Assembly (NCBI GenBank): GCA_022566355.1
Contig: JADFJB010000005.1
Span: 1 to 64,000, forward strand
Reading direction: 5' to 3'
DNA length: 64,000 bases
Origin: a candidate division KSB1 bacterium
Lineage (GTDB): Bacteria; Zhuqueibacterota; JdFR-76; DREG01
A program made the translations under genes and the position numbers. How positions within the stretch are numbered: the stretch's first letter is position 1; each line of letters starts with the position of its first letter. The notes beneath the pieces are model-generated. The model searched no databases and was not told where the DNA came from. It was given only the letters and a program-made list of their open reading frames with translations. Of this stretch, positions 46,772 through 55,484 are shown piece after piece.

Positions 46772-47854
46772 TTGGCTGCAACTGGGAGGGGTTCTAATCC
46801 ACTTGTTAGTATAATCATACCCCATATTGGGCCGGTAGAAATTTTAAATTCGTGTTTAAATTCTATCAGGCAAATTAATTATCCTAATTACCAAATTATA
46901 ATTGTTGATAATAGTACAAAATTGGATCCAAAATCCTTATCTGGTTATGTATCCAATTTGATATTCATCCACAATGAAGAGAATCTTGGTTTTGCCGGTG
47001 GATGTAATATTGGCATTAAAAAGGCTGAAGGGGATTATGTTGTTTTATTGAATAATGACACTATTGTAGACACCAATTGGTTGGGTCCTCTTGTTGAAAC
47101 AATGGAGGGAAATGCCAACATTGCTGCTTGTCAAAGTAGATTACTCTCCTTGACGAATAAAGGGAAATTTGACTATGCCGGTGCAATGGGAGGATTAATC
47201 GACATTTTTGGCTATCCCTTTGCAATTGGAAGAATTTTTGATTCTTTGGAAGATGATAAAAATAATTATTTGGAAAATTTTGAAGTTTTTTGGACCTCGG
47301 GTTGCTCCTCAATTTGGCGAAAATCGGCACTGGATGAAGTAGGCCTGTTTGATGAAGATTTCTTCGCACATATGGAAGAAATTGATTTAAATTGGCGATT
47401 ACATTTACGTGGTTACCGATCTTGTTCAAATTTCGAATCAAAAGTTTATCATCATTCCGGATATTCTTTGGGTTATGAAAATTGGCGAAAAATGTTTTTA
47501 AATCACCGCAATAATTTGGTATTGTTACTTAAGAATTATCAGCTAAAATCATTGTTATGGATCTATCCGCTTCGAATAGTTATGGAAATTGCAACTGGAA
47601 TTTTGTTTTTATTTTTGTTGAATTGGAAAAGATCCTTTGCAGTTTTAATGGCACAATTATATGTAATCAAGCATTTAGCAAAAATACTTAAAAAGCATAA
47701 AGCAATTCAAAGTTTGAGAACTGTACAAGATTCACAATTGTTTGAACAAATGTTTTGGGGGAGTATTGTTTGGCAGTACTACCTTCGTCGAAAAAGGATA
47801 GTGTCAGAATTCTTGAAAGTAAAAAGTATAAATGAAAAAAGTTCAACAATTTGA
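46772..47854 (+). CDS. Glycosyltransferase family 2
   Basis: A 360-residue GT-A glycosyltransferase. NPLVSIIIPHIGPVEILNSCLNSI, VDNST, ENLGFAGGCNIGIKKAEG and the donor-site LLNNDTIVDTNWL (DxD-like NDT) form the catalytic domain. HMEEIDLNWRLHLRGY is the acceptor-side signature seen in rhamnosyltransferase-like GT2 enzymes. A hydrophobic C-terminal stretch (about 265-290) may anchor it in the membrane. The start is TTG 46772 preceded by AGGAGAGG; no in-frame ATG fits. Confidence 0.83.
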   Translation: MAATGRGSNPLVSIIIPHIGPVEILNSCLNSIRQINYPNYQIIIVDNSTKLDPKSLSGYVSNLIFIHNEENLGFAGGCNIGIKKAEGDYVVLLNNDTIVDTNWLGPLVETMEGNANIAACQSRLLSLTNKGKFDYAGAMGGLIDIFGYPFAIGRIFDSLEDDKNNYLENFEVFWTSGCSSIWRKSALDEVGLFDEDFFAHMEEIDLNWRLHLRGYRSCSNFESKVYHHSGYSLGYENWRKMFLNHRNNLVLLLKNYQLKSLLWIYPLRIVMEIATGILFLFLLNWKRSFAVLMAQLYVIKHLAKILKKHKAIQSLRTVQDSQLFEQMFWGSIVWQYYLRRKRIVSEFLKVKSINEKSSTI

Positions 47855-48117
47855 ATGTAGATTTTGTAAAAACAAACATTACAAAAAGATCCACTTTTGA
47901 TCACTATTCAAAAACGAATTCTTCAATTGATATTGTCGTCTCCTGGGGGCATCCAGAAAAGCGTAACAAGTTCAGGTCCAGGAATGTTGTATGTACTCAA
48001 GCGGGATTTTCCAAAGATACCAAAGTAAGTGATAAAAAACTATTGATTTGGTTGTCCTGTCTTTATAATTTGAAATATAGACTACATCTTTAATCTAAAA
48101 TAGAATAATTTGTTTTA

Positions 48118-49167
48118 ATGGGTCTTAGCATGAAGAACAACAAGCTTATATTACTAGTGCTTATTTTTTTGAATTTTAATGGGTGTTATAAAACGGAGCT
48201 TGTAAGAGGTCCTGATTATAATATATATATTTTTGCTGAATATTCGGATTGGGATCAACTCAATCCGGTCCTTTCTGAGGTTTTTAATCGCACGATTAGG
48301 ACTCCTCAAAAGGAATTTCATTTTAACCTGGTACATGTAAATCCTGATAGTTTCCAATATTCTCTTCCACAAAAACAACTTATTTTTTTAGCCAGTTTAG
48401 AATCAAAGGGAAGTATTGCAGATATTGTTAAAAGAGCAGTCAATAAGCCTGGAAGAGAAGAAAAAGTAAAAAGCGGTGAAAGTTTTTTGTTTAAAAATAC
48501 GGATCAATGGGGTAGAGAACAACTCAACTTAATTATGATATCCACTACCATTTCGAAACTTGAAAAATTAATTCGTGAAAATAGTGACTTAATTTATGGG
48601 ACGATGCTAGAGCATCAACAGAAAGTTGTTGATCGATTTATGTACCGTAGATCAGAGAACAAAGAGGCTTCAGATGCTTTATTAGAAAAATATTTATGGA
48701 AAGTCAAGGTTCAGCATGATTATAGACTGGCGATTGAAGATTCGGCCGGGCAATTTGTTTTTTTAAGAAGACGAATTCCTGAACGATGGATGTTTGTAAA
48801 ATGGTTCGAGAATAGCGACCGGAATGAAATCACTGAGGAATGGTATCTTGATATGCGGGATAGTATAGGTGTTAAGTATTATGGCGGTGATACTGTGAAT
48901 CGAAAATACACCAGTAGCAATGAGATTAATTTTTTAGGGAAATGGTGCCTAAAAATTGAAGGATTATGGCAGAATGAAGAAAAAGTAGCAGGTGGTCCGT
49001 TTGTGGCGTATGCATTTTATGATGATAATTCCCGGCGAACATATGTGATGGATTGCTCAGTTTTTGCACCTGATCAGGAGAAAGTTCCATTATTGGATCA
49101 GTTAAATGCAATGGCCAGAACATTTAAGACAATAATAGAAGTAGTGCGTGAGGAAACGGGTGGCTGA
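48118..49167 (+). CDS. DUF4837 lipoprotein
   Basis: A 349-residue exported lipoprotein with lipobox LNFNGC after a hydrophobic signal. Most of the body matches DUF4837, a family mainly of Bacteroidota and relatives with unknown function: IYIFAEYSDWDQLNPVLSEVF, FEFHFNLVHV-like beta strands, RRRIPERWMFVKWFE and GPFVAYAFYDDNSRRTYVMDCSVFAP. ATG 48130 is an alternative start giving a more typical signal. It overlaps purE at the 3' end. Confidence 0.75.
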   Translation: MGLSMKNNKLILLVLIFLNFNGCYKTELVRGPDYNIYIFAEYSDWDQLNPVLSEVFNRTIRTPQKEFHFNLVHVNPDSFQYSLPQKQLIFLASLESKGSIADIVKRAVNKPGREEKVKSGESFLFKNTDQWGREQLNLIMISTTISKLEKLIRENSDLIYGTMLEHQQKVVDRFMYRRSENKEASDALLEKYLWKVKVQHDYRLAIEDSAGQFVFLRRRIPERWMFVKWFENSDRNEITEEWYLDMRDSIGVKYYGGDTVNRKYTSSNEINFLGKWCLKIEGLWQNEEKVAGGPFVAYAFYDDNSRRTYVMDCSVFAPDQEKVPLLDQLNAMARTFKTIIEVVREETGG

Positions 49168-49168
49168 A

Positions 49169-49642
49169 ATGGAAAGATTCAATAAAATTCTTGTTAGTGT
49201 GATTATCGGAAGTCAATCGGATGAAGAGATCATGCAATCTTGTACGAAACATTTGGATTATTTTGGTATCTCAAATGAAATGAAAGTTCTTTCTGCTCAT
49301 CGGAATCCTGATGCGTTGCAGGAATATTTATCACAATTGGAGATGCGTGAGACTAAAATAATTATAGCTGCTGCTGGGATGGCTGCTCATTTACCGGGAG
49401 TGATCGCCTCAAAAACAATAGTACCCGTGATAGGGGTACCATTGCCCGGATCTCATTTAAACGGGGTTGATGCTCTTTACTCTATTGTTCAAATGCCAGC
49501 CGGAATTCCTGTTGCCACGGTAGCTGTTGGAAAAGCAGGCGCGACGAATGCAGCAGTTCTTGCGGCAGAAATATTAGCCCTATGTGATGGTGATATTACT
49601 GACAAATTAAGGACGTTTCGTAAACAGGGTTCTAAGATATAA
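49169..49642 (+). CDS. purE: N5-carboxyaminoimidazole ribonucleotide mutase (PurE)
   Basis: A 157-residue enzyme of de novo purine synthesis. SVIIGSQSDEEIM, LSAHRNPDAL, AAGMAAHLPGV and the SHLNGVDALYSIVQMPAGIPVATVAVG core identify the class I PurE mutase family, which moves a carboxyl group from N5-CAIR to give CAIR. It starts at ATG 49169, two bases after the DUF4837 stop; GTG 49160 or 49148 would overlap that gene. purK is not in the window. Confidence 0.93.
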   Translation: MERFNKILVSVIIGSQSDEEIMQSCTKHLDYFGISNEMKVLSAHRNPDALQEYLSQLEMRETKIIIAAAGMAAHLPGVIASKTIVPVIGVPLPGSHLNGVDALYSIVQMPAGIPVATVAVGKAGATNAAVLAAEILALCDGDITDKLRTFRKQGSKI

Positions 49643-49731
49643 CCGTACAAACCTGAATCTTAGCTTCTAAACCATTCCTGATATTCTTAAAATCAATCCC
49701 AATCAAATAATGAAAATCGCTTAAGATTGGA

Positions 49732-49884
49732 ATGGCAACCGAGTTTTTTTTGTATCCACTGTGTAAACTAATTGAGAAAAAAGAAGAAGAACTTAATTTG
49801 GGTATATGGGTTCTGTTTGCACTTTCATTGTTATTTTATATCTTTTATCCTAAGAATAAACCTTATAAAACTGTAAAGGCATAG
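49732..49884 (+). CDS. Small membrane protein (50 residues)
   Basis: A short open frame beginning MATEFFLYPLCKLIEKKEEELNLG followed by a single hydrophobic segment (about 25-40, WVLFALSLLFYIFY) and a basic tail (PKNKPYKTVKA). It ends four bases before the rfbD start, so it may be coupled to it. A GATTGGA stretch precedes the ATG at poor spacing. I do not recognise the protein; the charged linker, membrane helix and basic tail make a real gene plausible but unproven. Confidence 0.4.
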   Translation: MATEFFLYPLCKLIEKKEEELNLGIWVLFALSLLFYIFYPKNKPYKTVKA

Positions 49885-49888
49885 TGAG

Positions 49889-50779
49889 TTGAAAAAAGTA
49901 TTAATTGTTGGGTGTAATGGTCTTTTGGGGCAAAAAGCCATTATTGAACTAACTCAAAAATATGAACTCTGTGGTGCAGATTTAAGTTCGGAATCCATCC
50001 ACAAGGAAATTTCATATTTCAGGATGGATATAACAGATCCGAAAACTGTTGAGGCCGTAATTCAGGAATCTGAACCGGACATCATTTTTAACGCTTCTGC
50101 ATATACTGCTGTTGACCGCGCTGAGATTGAAAAAGAAATTTGTTATGCGGTTAATGTTGTTGGTGTACAAAATCTTGCCAGGATATGTTTTAAGGAAAAC
50201 ATAAAACTTTTACACATTTCTACAGATTATGTATTTGATGGTTACAAAGGAAATTATAACGAATTGGATCCTGCAACCCCAATTAATTATTACGGTCAAT
50301 CTAAACTCGATGGCGAAAAAGCCGTCCTTGATAGCGGTTGTGAATTCTTGATTGGTAGAACGGCAGTGCTTTTTGGATATGGCCATAATATTCAATCTAA
50401 TTTTGTCCTTTGGGTGTTAACAGAACTTAGAAATGATAATTCTATTCGAGTAGTTGATGATCAAATTGGAAATCCAACTATTGCAGATTATTTAGCATAC
50501 TCTTGTCGAGAATTGCTGGAAAAGGAAGCTACCGGCTTGTTCCATTTAGCAGGTGATAAACCAATTTCCAGGTATGATTTGGCCATTGCTGTTGCAAAAG
50601 AATTTAACTGTGATCCAAACTTTATCACGAGAATAAAAACCAGCGAATTTAAACAATTAGCAAAAAGACCACTTAATGTTGGCCTTAATGTTTTAAAAGT
50701 TCAAGATACATACGGTATTAACATGTTTTCCCTTAATGATAGTTTAAAAAAATTAAATCAGACCATGGGTGAGTTCTAA
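49889..50779 (+). CDS. rfbD: dTDP-4-dehydrorhamnose reductase
   Basis: A 296-residue short-chain reductase that finishes dTDP-L-rhamnose synthesis with NAD(P)H. The Rossmann start KKVLIVGCNGLLGQKA, the ASAYTAVDRAEIE motif, HISTDYVFDGYKG, and the YYGQSKLDGEKA Tyr-Lys pair are all present. The start is TTG 49889 without a strong ribosome site, so coupling to the upstream small frame is possible. rfbA, rfbB and rfbC are not in the window. Near several glycosyltransferases. Confidence 0.9.
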   Translation: MKKVLIVGCNGLLGQKAIIELTQKYELCGADLSSESIHKEISYFRMDITDPKTVEAVIQESEPDIIFNASAYTAVDRAEIEKEICYAVNVVGVQNLARICFKENIKLLHISTDYVFDGYKGNYNELDPATPINYYGQSKLDGEKAVLDSGCEFLIGRTAVLFGYGHNIQSNFVLWVLTELRNDNSIRVVDDQIGNPTIADYLAYSCRELLEKEATGLFHLAGDKPISRYDLAIAVAKEFNCDPNFITRIKTSEFKQLAKRPLNVGLNVLKVQDTYGINMFSLNDSLKKLNQTMGEF

Positions 50780-50830
50780 TGAATCGACTCAGGATAATTC
50801 GAATTAATCGAATGGTAAACAGGAGTTTTT

Positions 50831-51628
50831 GTGGAATTTGCTTCTTTTTATAGATCTAGGGAAAATAGCTCACACGGTCTTAAAAAAGCTCAAAAAATTA
50901 TGAAGGATAAAAACTGCCAGGTTATTATTCCTACTTATAATGAAGCAAATAATATTCGCGAAATTATAGATGAAATATTTTCTTTAAAAATTCCAAACCT
51001 TGATATTTTAGTTGTTGATGACAATTCTCCCGATAACACGGCCGGTTTAGTAAAGGATCACCAAAAAAACTACAAGAATCTACAACTTCTTGAAAGAGAA
51101 AAAAAGATGGGATTGGGTTCTGCCTATGTTTTCGGTTTCCAGGAATCATTAAAAAATGGATATGATTATATTTTTGAAATGGATGCTGATTTTTCGCATG
51201 AACCCCGGGAAATTCCGAATTTCATAACAGCGATTCAAGATAACGATCTTGTTATTGGATCCAGGTACATCCAGGGAGTAAATGTGATCAATTGGCCGCT
51301 AAGTCGTCTGATTTTAAGTTATGGAGCAAATTTTTATACACGGATTGTAACAGGACTAAAAATCAAAGATAGCACCAGTGGTTTTAAATGTTTTCGACGA
51401 TCAGTTTTGGAGAATATTAACCTTGAAAAAATTGATTCAGACGGATATTCTTTTCAGATCGAAATGAATTTTAAAGCCTGGAAAAAAGGATTTAGAATCA
51501 AAGAAATACCAATCGTTTTTGTGGATCGAGTTTTAGGTACTTCTAAAATGTCCAAAAAAATTGTTAGGGAAGCAATTTTGGAAGTATGGCGGCTCAAATT
51601 ATTGCAAATATTTGGTAAGGTTGAATAG
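50831..51628 (+). CDS. Polyprenol-phosphate mannosyltransferase-like GT2
   Basis: A 265-residue glycosyltransferase of the dolichol-phosphate mannose synthase group. CQVIIPTYNEANNIREIIDEIF, VVDDNSPDNTAG, MGLGSAYVFGF, the DADFSHEP donor site (DxD) and SRYIQGVNVINWPLSRLILSYGANFY are diagnostic. These enzymes transfer a sugar to polyprenyl phosphate on the inner membrane. GTG 50831 has AGGAG six bases upstream and is used; the later ATG 50900 gives a canonical-length protein. No C-terminal membrane helices are present. Confidence 0.86.
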   Translation: MEFASFYRSRENSSHGLKKAQKIMKDKNCQVIIPTYNEANNIREIIDEIFSLKIPNLDILVVDDNSPDNTAGLVKDHQKNYKNLQLLEREKKMGLGSAYVFGFQESLKNGYDYIFEMDADFSHEPREIPNFITAIQDNDLVIGSRYIQGVNVINWPLSRLILSYGANFYTRIVTGLKIKDSTSGFKCFRRSVLENINLEKIDSDGYSFQIEMNFKAWKKGFRIKEIPIVFVDRVLGTSKMSKKIVREAILEVWRLKLLQIFGKVE

Positions 51629-51632
51629 CCAT

Positions 51633-53792
51633 ATGTCAAAGCCTGTGTTATCAATAATCATAGTGAGTTACAATGTCAGGGAGTTTCTCTATCAAACCAT
51701 TAATTCAGTCCAAAGATCTTTACAGGGAATATCATCTGAAATAATCGTTGTTGATAATGCCTCATGGGACGGTAGTGCAGCGATGGTCCAAAAAGATTTT
51801 CCTGAAGTTAATTTAATTTCAAACACAACAAATGTCGGATTTGCAAAAGCAAACAATTTAGCGATTGATGAAAGTCAAGGGGAATATCTCATATTTCTCA
51901 ATCCAGATACGATAGTCCAGGAAGATACTTTTCAAACATTACTCGATTTCTTTTCACAACATCCAAAAGCTGGAGTTGTTGGTTGCAAAATACTCAATCC
52001 TGATGGTAGTTTACAACTTTCTTGTCGAAGGAGTATTCCTACACCTTGGGTCGGATTCACTAAATTAGTAGGTCTTAGCAAGCTTTTCCCCAAAAGCAAA
52101 TTATTTGGTAAGTACAATTTAACATATTTGAATCCTGATGAAATTACGGAAGTTGAAGCCATTTCAGGATCATTTATGATGACGTCAAGAACCATCATTA
52201 ACCACGTGGGGCGGTTCGATGATCGATTTTTTATGTATGGGGAAGATTTGGATTTATGCCACCGGGTGTATAATGCCGGTTGGAAAATCTACTATGTTCC
52301 TACAACACAGATTATTCATTATAAAGGCTCAAGTTCTACAGAAGCTCAATTTGATACTTTGCTTCAATTTTACCGTGCGATGCTTTTATTTGTGCGCAAA
52401 CATTTCAAAGCCAAGTATTTTCTGTTTCCTCAATGGATTTTGGTTTTGGGTATTGGATTACGAGGATTTATGTCTTTTGTTCATAATTTGTTTCTAAAGT
52501 TTAAGTGGTCATTTGTCGATTTATTCTTCTTGAATTTTTCCTTGATGATTGCCATATATCTCCGTTTTGGATCATTAGTCCACTGGCAAGCGTACCTAAT
52601 GGTCACCTTGATTTATTCATCTGTTTGGTTGACAGTATTTTATTTCTTTGAGCTTTCTAACATTCGGAAATTTTCTGTGGCAAATGCTGTAGGAGCTGTA
52701 TTGCTTGGTTTAGTGTTGAATTCGGCAATTACATTTTTTGCTAAATCATTTGCTTTCTCACGGATTGTTGTTTTACTTGCAGGCATACTAAATTTATTTT
52801 TTATTCCAGGTTGGAGATGGGCAATATATCGACTTGCAAAGAAAAGCAGATCTCCACTTTTCGATCGCATCAGGAATAGCGTAATAGAAAGAAGAACAAT
52901 GATTGTTGGGGATGGAAGTTCTCTTTCCAATTTGGTGAAAAAGCTAAAAGAATCTCATTTAACTGATTCAAAAATTGTTGCTTTGCTATTAACGGATTCT
53001 AATGTTTACAATCTTAACGGAGCTGCAACCCTGCCTCTTTTTTTCGATATAGACCATCTTCCGAGACACATTCGAGAACTCGAAGTCAATGAAGTGGTTT
53101 TTAGTCCGGATTCTCTTGCATATGAAAAGATCTTTAGTTTAATTTCACAATCCCAAGATTTGGGTGTAGACTTTAGAATTGCTTCTAACGACATGGGTGT
53201 TCTTATCGGTGCCGAATCATTGGAGAGATTAGAAGGAATTTCATTAGTCGAAATTCGATATCGACTACTTAGACCAAGCTACCGTTTTTTAAAGAGATTA
53301 GTGGATTGGACATTTGCCTTGCCTATTTTGTTAGTCAGTATACCAGCCTGGCCCATCCTATTTCTGCAAGGAAATCGATTAAGAAAAATTCCAATTTTTA
53401 CCAGGATAGGAGAAAATGATTTAGATCCACAGGATTTTTCTCTGCAACAAGACACAATTAATTTGAAAACTCCCAAGAAAGTGTTTGTTTTCTGCAAAAA
53501 GAACAGACTACCTAAATCCAGATTGCAAATGGTGCCAATTCTTTTTTATGTTTTAAAAGGCGATTTGACATTGATTGGCAGCGAATTTCAATTTGAGATG
53601 GAACAGTTAACTTCAATTAATACTAGAATTAATCTAAAACCCGGTTTAATTTCAATTTATGAAATGGGAAAAGATCAACAGACATCGTTAGAACATGAAG
53701 AGAAATTAGCTGTACAATATTTGAAAAATTATTCACCTATGCTTGATCTGGAAATACTTTTTAGATCTACTTCTAAAAGGAAATTAGAATGA
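51633..53792 (+). CDS. GT2 glycosyltransferase fused to a WbaP-like sugar transferase
   Basis: A 719-residue fusion. Residues 1 to about 240 are a rhamnosyltransferase-like GT2 domain (KPVLSIIIVSYNVREFLY, VDNASWDGSA, FLNPDTIVQED, FFMYGEDLDLCHRV). About four or five membrane helices follow (275-425), then a CoA-binding-like domain (RTMIVGDGSSLSNLVKKL) and a C-terminal polyprenyl-phosphate sugar transferase domain ending KGDLTLIGSEF and LKPGLISIYEMG. The catalytic stretch before this has lost the usual 'DELPQLxNVL' pattern: it reads KSRLQMVPILFYVL, with no clear Asp-Glu pair. The ATG at 51633 is preferred because it opens the GT2 fold. Confidence 0.8.
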   Translation: MSKPVLSIIIVSYNVREFLYQTINSVQRSLQGISSEIIVVDNASWDGSAAMVQKDFPEVNLISNTTNVGFAKANNLAIDESQGEYLIFLNPDTIVQEDTFQTLLDFFSQHPKAGVVGCKILNPDGSLQLSCRRSIPTPWVGFTKLVGLSKLFPKSKLFGKYNLTYLNPDEITEVEAISGSFMMTSRTIINHVGRFDDRFFMYGEDLDLCHRVYNAGWKIYYVPTTQIIHYKGSSSTEAQFDTLLQFYRAMLLFVRKHFKAKYFLFPQWILVLGIGLRGFMSFVHNLFLKFKWSFVDLFFLNFSLMIAIYLRFGSLVHWQAYLMVTLIYSSVWLTVFYFFELSNIRKFSVANAVGAVLLGLVLNSAITFFAKSFAFSRIVVLLAGILNLFFIPGWRWAIYRLAKKSRSPLFDRIRNSVIERRTMIVGDGSSLSNLVKKLKESHLTDSKIVALLLTDSNVYNLNGAATLPLFFDIDHLPRHIRELEVNEVVFSPDSLAYEKIFSLISQSQDLGVDFRIASNDMGVLIGAESLERLEGISLVEIRYRLLRPSYRFLKRLVDWTFALPILLVSIPAWPILFLQGNRLRKIPIFTRIGENDLDPQDFSLQQDTINLKTPKKVFVFCKKNRLPKSRLQMVPILFYVLKGDLTLIGSEFQFEMEQLTSINTRINLKPGLISIYEMGKDQQTSLEHEEKLAVQYLKNYSPMLDLEILFRSTSKRKLE

Positions 53793-54748
53793 CAGAATTT
53801 ATTTTTGAATTTGAAAAACCAATTATTGAACTTGAAAGAAAAATTCAGGAAATCAAAGAACTTAGTTTTGTCGAAAATGGGAAAATGACAGATGAATTAG
53901 TTCGCCTTGAAAAAAAAGCCCGGAAATTACGGCAAGACATTTATTCTAAACTAACCCGGTGGCAAAGGGTCCAGCTCGCTCGACATCCTCAAAGACCATA
54001 TACTTTAGACTTAATCGAAAGAATGATGGACGATTTTATGGAATTACATGGCGATCGATATTTCTCCGATGATCCGGCAATTGTTTCTGGAATTGGGCAG
54101 CTGGATCATTTTAAAGTTGCTATAATTGGGCATCAAAAGGGAAGATCAACCAAGGAAAAATTGTATAGAAATTTTGGAATGCCAAATCCCGAGGGCTATA
54201 GAAAAGCATTAAGAATTATGCATCTTGCGGAAAAATTCCATTTGCCAATTATTTGTTTGATTGACACACCCGGGGCGTATTGCGGCATCGGAGCGGAAGA
54301 AAGGGGACAGGCCCAGGCAATTGCAAGAAACCTATTTGAAATGTCTAAGCTTAAAGTGCCAATTGTTAATGCTGTAATAGGTGAGGGAGCGAGTGGCGGC
54401 GCTTTAGGAATTGGGATAGGCGATAGATTGATTATGTTTGAAAACACCTGGTACTCCGTGATATCTCCTGAAGGTTGTGCAGCTATTCTATGGAGGGATA
54501 CTTCTAAAGCGGAACTTGCTGCTGATGCAATGCGAATTACAGCAAATGATATGTTAGAAATGAAAATGGCTGATGAAGTAATTGCCGAACCTGTCGGGGG
54601 AGCCCATAGAGACCATGACGGGACTGCAGATATTCTGAAAGAAGCTTTGTTGAGACATTTGAATGAATTGAAAGAAGTGCCAGTTGATGATTTAGTTGAG
54701 AATAGAATAGAAAGATACCGCACTATTGGAGAGTGGAAAGAAAAATGA
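53789..54748 (+). CDS. accA: Acetyl-CoA carboxylase carboxyltransferase subunit alpha
   Basis: A 319-residue subunit of the enzyme making malonyl-CoA for fatty acid synthesis. FEKPIIELERKIQEIKELS, QRPYTLDLIERMMDDFMELHGDR, GIGQLDHFKVAIIGHQKG, NFGMPNPEGYRKALRIMHLAEKF and the oxyanion-hole GEGASGGALGIGIGDR are hallmarks. accD is not in the window. The start overlaps the preceding gene by four bases, and its stop overlaps the next start as ATGA. Confidence 0.96.
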   Translation: MTEFIFEFEKPIIELERKIQEIKELSFVENGKMTDELVRLEKKARKLRQDIYSKLTRWQRVQLARHPQRPYTLDLIERMMDDFMELHGDRYFSDDPAIVSGIGQLDHFKVAIIGHQKGRSTKEKLYRNFGMPNPEGYRKALRIMHLAEKFHLPIICLIDTPGAYCGIGAEERGQAQAIARNLFEMSKLKVPIVNAVIGEGASGGALGIGIGDRLIMFENTWYSVISPEGCAAILWRDTSKAELAADAMRITANDMLEMKMADEVIAEPVGGAHRDHDGTADILKEALLRHLNELKEVPVDDLVENRIERYRTIGEWKEK

Positions 54749-55149
54749 TTACTTCAACAACCAAAATCCGCGTTCGATATGCCGAAACGGATAGAATGCA
54801 GTTTGCCCATCACACAAGGTACTTCGAGTGGTTTGAATGTGCAAGGACAGAACTATTGCGTGAGATCGGTTATTCTTATAAATCCGTTGAAGATGATGGC
54901 ACATTTTTGCCTTTAGTTGAAGCTAACTGCAAATATATCCAACCCGCATTATATGATGATATCCTAGAAATTCATACGAGTTTAAAGAGTCTCCCCAGGT
55001 CAACATTAAAACTGGATTATCAAATCATACGTTCAGAAGATCAAATTCTATTAGCAGAAGCATTCACTATTCATGCGATGACCAATAAAAATGGCAGGCC
55101 TATTAAGCCGCCAATAAAATTTTTAAATTTCATTAAAGAAAATATTTAA
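54745..55149 (+). CDS. YbgC-like acyl-CoA thioesterase (hotdog fold)
   Basis: A 134-residue hotdog-fold protein. TKIRVRYAETDRMQFAHHTRYFEWFECARTELLREIGY contains the conserved Asp-Arg and FEWFECAR motif of 4HBT thioesterases of the YbgC/FadM type. These hydrolyse acyl-CoA. I start at ATG 54745, which overlaps the accA stop; GTG 54733 is less likely. Following accA suggests a lipid-metabolism role. Confidence 0.86.
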   Translation: MITSTTKIRVRYAETDRMQFAHHTRYFEWFECARTELLREIGYSYKSVEDDGTFLPLVEANCKYIQPALYDDILEIHTSLKSLPRSTLKLDYQIIRSEDQILLAEAFTIHAMTNKNGRPIKPPIKFLNFIKENI

Positions 55150-55162
55150 CGAGGAGAATTTA

Positions 55163-55327
55163 ATGCTGGATAAAGAATTGCTGGATATTTTGGCTTGTCC
55201 AAAATGTAAAGGAAACCTGGAATACGACAAAGAAAACGAAAAATTGATTTGCCATACTTGTCGTTTAAAATACAACATCAAAGACAGCATACCCATAATG
55301 CTCATTGAAGAAGCAGAGCCATTTTAG
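55163..55327 (+). CDS. Trm112-like zinc protein (YcaR/UPF0434)
   Basis: A 54-residue protein too short for many callers. LDKELLDILACPKCKGNLEYDKENEKLICHTCRLKYNIKDSIPIML has two Cys pairs (CPKC and CHTC) for one zinc and matches the Trm112p/UPF0434 family, whose E. coli member YcaR is next to kdsB. Homologues in other domains activate methyltransferases, but the role in bacteria is unclear. ATG 55163 has GAGGAG upstream. Confidence 0.88.
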   Translation: MLDKELLDILACPKCKGNLEYDKENEKLICHTCRLKYNIKDSIPIMLIEEAEPF

Positions 55328-55484
55328 TGAATTCGTTATAATTAGTCATGTGCTGTAAAACATTTTTTGATTATTAACCAGAAAAATCATAAATTATTTG
55401 TCTAATTTAATTTAGATATGTAGTTGATAATAATATTTTTGTAAGGAGTAAGTTCAGAAAACTCTTAAGATTAACAAACAGGTT

